64,000 bases of DNA from Petrolisthes cinctipes (Eukaryota; Arthropoda; Malacostraca; Decapoda; Porcellanidae), in NCBI GenBank assembly GCA_033782935.1, contig JAWQEG010000004.1, forward strand, positions 434,001 through 498,000. The letters run 5' to 3'. Shown here one piece after another: positions 62,710 to 64,000 of the stretch (positions within the stretch are counted from its first letter, which is position 1; every line of letters begins with the position of its first letter). The notes below the pieces were generated by a model that was not told where the DNA came from, made no database searches, and was given only the letters and a program-made list of their open reading frames with translations. Made by a program: the position numbers and the translations under genes.

Positions 62710-64000
62710 ATACATGCTCAAAACATACTGAAAATCGATCTTTTAGGTGCACAAAAGTCGATATGTGCATGCATCTTCAGTACCCGTTTATATCTCAAAT
62801 TCAGGCTCAAAACACCCGAAAATTCAATATTTTGGGGTCCCAGAAGCAATCTGTACATGCCTACTCAGTGTTAGAGTATTTTCAAAATACAGGCCCAAAA
62901 AATGCTGAAAATCGATATTTTAGATGCCCAAAGTCAATATGTGCATGTATCTTCTGTACCCGTTTATATCTCAAATTCAGGCTCAAAACACCCGAAAATT
63001 CAATATTTTGGGGTCCCAGAAGCAATCTGTACATGCCTACACAGTGCTAGAATATTTTCAAAATATAGGCTAAAAACATGCTAAAAATCGACATTTTAGG
63101 TGCCAAAAAAATCGATATCTTAAATTCAGTCGCAAAACACCCGAAAATTCGATATTTAGAGGTCCCAGAAGGTATCTGTACATGCCTACTCCGTGTTAGA
63201 GTATTTTCAAAATTCATGCCCAAAACATGCTGAAAATCGATATTTTTGGTGCCCAAAGTCAATATGTGCATGTATCTTCTGTACCCGTTTATATCTCAAA
63301 TTCAGGCTCAAAACACCCGAAAATTCAATATTTTGGGGTCCCAGAAGCAATCTGTACATGCCTACTCAGTGCTAGAATATTTTCAAAATATAGGCTAAAA
63401 ACATGCTAAAAATCGATCTTTTAGGTGCCAAAAAGTCGATATCTCAAATTCAGTCCCAAAACACCCGAAAATTCGATATTTAGGGGTCCCAGAAGCGATC
63501 TGTACATGCCTACTCCGTGTTAGAGTATTTTCAAAATACATGCTCAAAACATACTGAAAATCGATCTTTTAGGTGCACAAAAGTCGATATGTGCATGCAT
63601 CTTCAGTACCCGTTTATATCTCAAATTCAGGCTCAAAACACCCGAAAATTCAATATTTTGGGGTCCCAGAAGCAATCTGTACATGCCTACTCAGTGTTAG
63701 AGTATTTTCAAAATACAGGCCCAAAACATGCTGAAAATCGATATTTTAGATGCCCAAAGTCAATATGTGCATGTATCTTCTGTGCCCGTTTATATCTTAA
63801 ATTCAGGCTCAAAACACCCGAAAATTCAATATTTTGGGGTCCCAGAAGCAATCTGTACATGCCTACACAGTGCTAGAATATTTTCAAAATATAGGCAAAA
63901 AACATGCTAAAAATCGACATTTTAGGTGCCAAAAAATCGATATCTCAAATTCAGTCCCAAAACACCCGAAAATTTGATATTTAGGGGTCCCAGAAGCGAT
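62710..64000. repeat. Copy of 56433-57723, offset 6277 bp
   Basis: From about 62710 to the window end the sequence repeats 56433-57723. Shared marks include CCCAAAAAATGCTG, GCCAAAAAAATCG with CTTAAATTCAGTCGC, AATTCATGCCC, GGCAAAAAACATGC and GAAAATTTGA (57691/63968). The copy is cut by the window end, so its full length is unknown. Between the copies lies the 2140-bp duplication. Confidence 0.9.

Larger units (their letters stand above)
1..64000. repeat. Satellite DNA array with higher-order repeat structure
   Basis: The window is filled from first to last base by head-to-tail copies of one AT-rich monomer family in a single orientation. Landmark words recur in order in each full monomer: TTAGAGTATTTTCAAAAT, then ACATRCTGAAAATCGAT, GTGCCCAAA, TATATCTCAAATTC, AAACACCCGAAAATTC, GGGGTCCCAGAAG and CTGTACATGCCTAC. 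Class lengths are A 177, B 176 and C 148 bp, and A-B-C makes a 501-bp trimer. No break, inversion, transposon or unique sequence was found. Such arrays are known from centromeric and other heterochromatic DNA of eukaryotes; that location is inferred here. Both array ends lie outside the window. Confidence 0.98.
58735..64000. repeat. Array segment 12: trimers and dimers to the window end
   Basis: Units: 58735, 59236, 59737 B2-C1 dimer (323), 60060 A1-B1-C2 (del), 60551, 61052 B1-C1 dimer (324), 61376, 61877 dimer (323), 62200 (del), 62691 (502), 63193 dimer (324), 63517 trimer cut by the window end. CTGTGCCCG with ATCTTAAATTC marks the B2 copies at about 59826, 61966 and 63781. Confidence 0.9.

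Noticed and set aside
63047..63271. Minus-strand open frames of 60-74 codons, for example here and at 54116-54340, 55944-56168 and 56770-56994
   Set aside because: They are reverse-strand shadows of the same satellite, found only where an indel in C1 happens to join frames. No protein family is recognisable.
1..64000. CRISPR array
   Set aside because: The repeats are 148-177 bp and directly abutting, with no unique spacers, leader or cas genes.
1..64000. Tandem protein-repeat gene (long repetitive coding sequence)
   Set aside because: Stops occur at least once per trimer in every frame I followed, at conserved places in the consensus, so no frame stays open across units.
1..64000. Transposon or LTR insertions, rRNA/tRNA genes, telomere repeats
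   Set aside because: Unit starts can be followed at 177-677-bp steps over the full window with no gap large enough to hold an insertion, and no such sequence was seen.

Overview
The whole 64 kb window is one uninterrupted satellite DNA array. I see no gene, RNA gene, transposon, simple-sequence tract or unique spacer on either strand. Every stretch is a variant of one AT-rich monomer of about 177 bp, always in the same orientation. The array runs off both ends of the window. Long satellite arrays with higher-order repeats (HORs) are typical of centromeric, pericentromeric or subtelomeric heterochromatin in nuclear eukaryotic genomes, so I infer a eukaryote. The sequence alone does not name the species or prove a centromere.

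Three monomer classes follow each other: A (177 bp), B (176 bp) and C (148 bp). C lacks 29 bp that A and B have, so the trimer is 501 bp. Each class has two main subtypes (A1/A2, B1/B2, C1/C2). In the most regular part, about 25.8-30.8 kb, the trimers A1-B1-C2 and A2-B2-C1 alternate, which gives a nested hexamer of 1002 bp. About 30 B/C junctions carry a 10-bp deletion, which makes 491-bp trimers. Units are phased here on the GTG of the junction word CCGTG-TTAGAG. By that phasing I count about 107 trimers (491-503 bp), 19 dimers (315-327 bp), 5 single monomers (177 bp) and 5 tetramers (644-677 bp), or roughly 385 monomers.

Layout: 0.3-12.5 kb is mixed trimers. 12.5-25.8 kb is rich in hybrids, dimers and single chimeric monomers. 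25.8-30.8 kb is the ordered hexamer zone. 30.8-52.9 kb is mostly trimers carrying large recent tandem duplications (2986 bp, 1659 bp and others). 52.9-64 kb is rich in B-C dimers, with duplications at 2654-2657, 2140 and 6277 bp.

No genes work together here. What can be read is the history of the array: unequal exchange in multiples of the trimer or of single monomers, conversion between A, B and C, and deletions between tiny direct repeats. Two inverted repeats recur in the monomers. One is kept by paired base changes between classes, and the other surrounds a CpG that has become CpA in the B and A2 classes.
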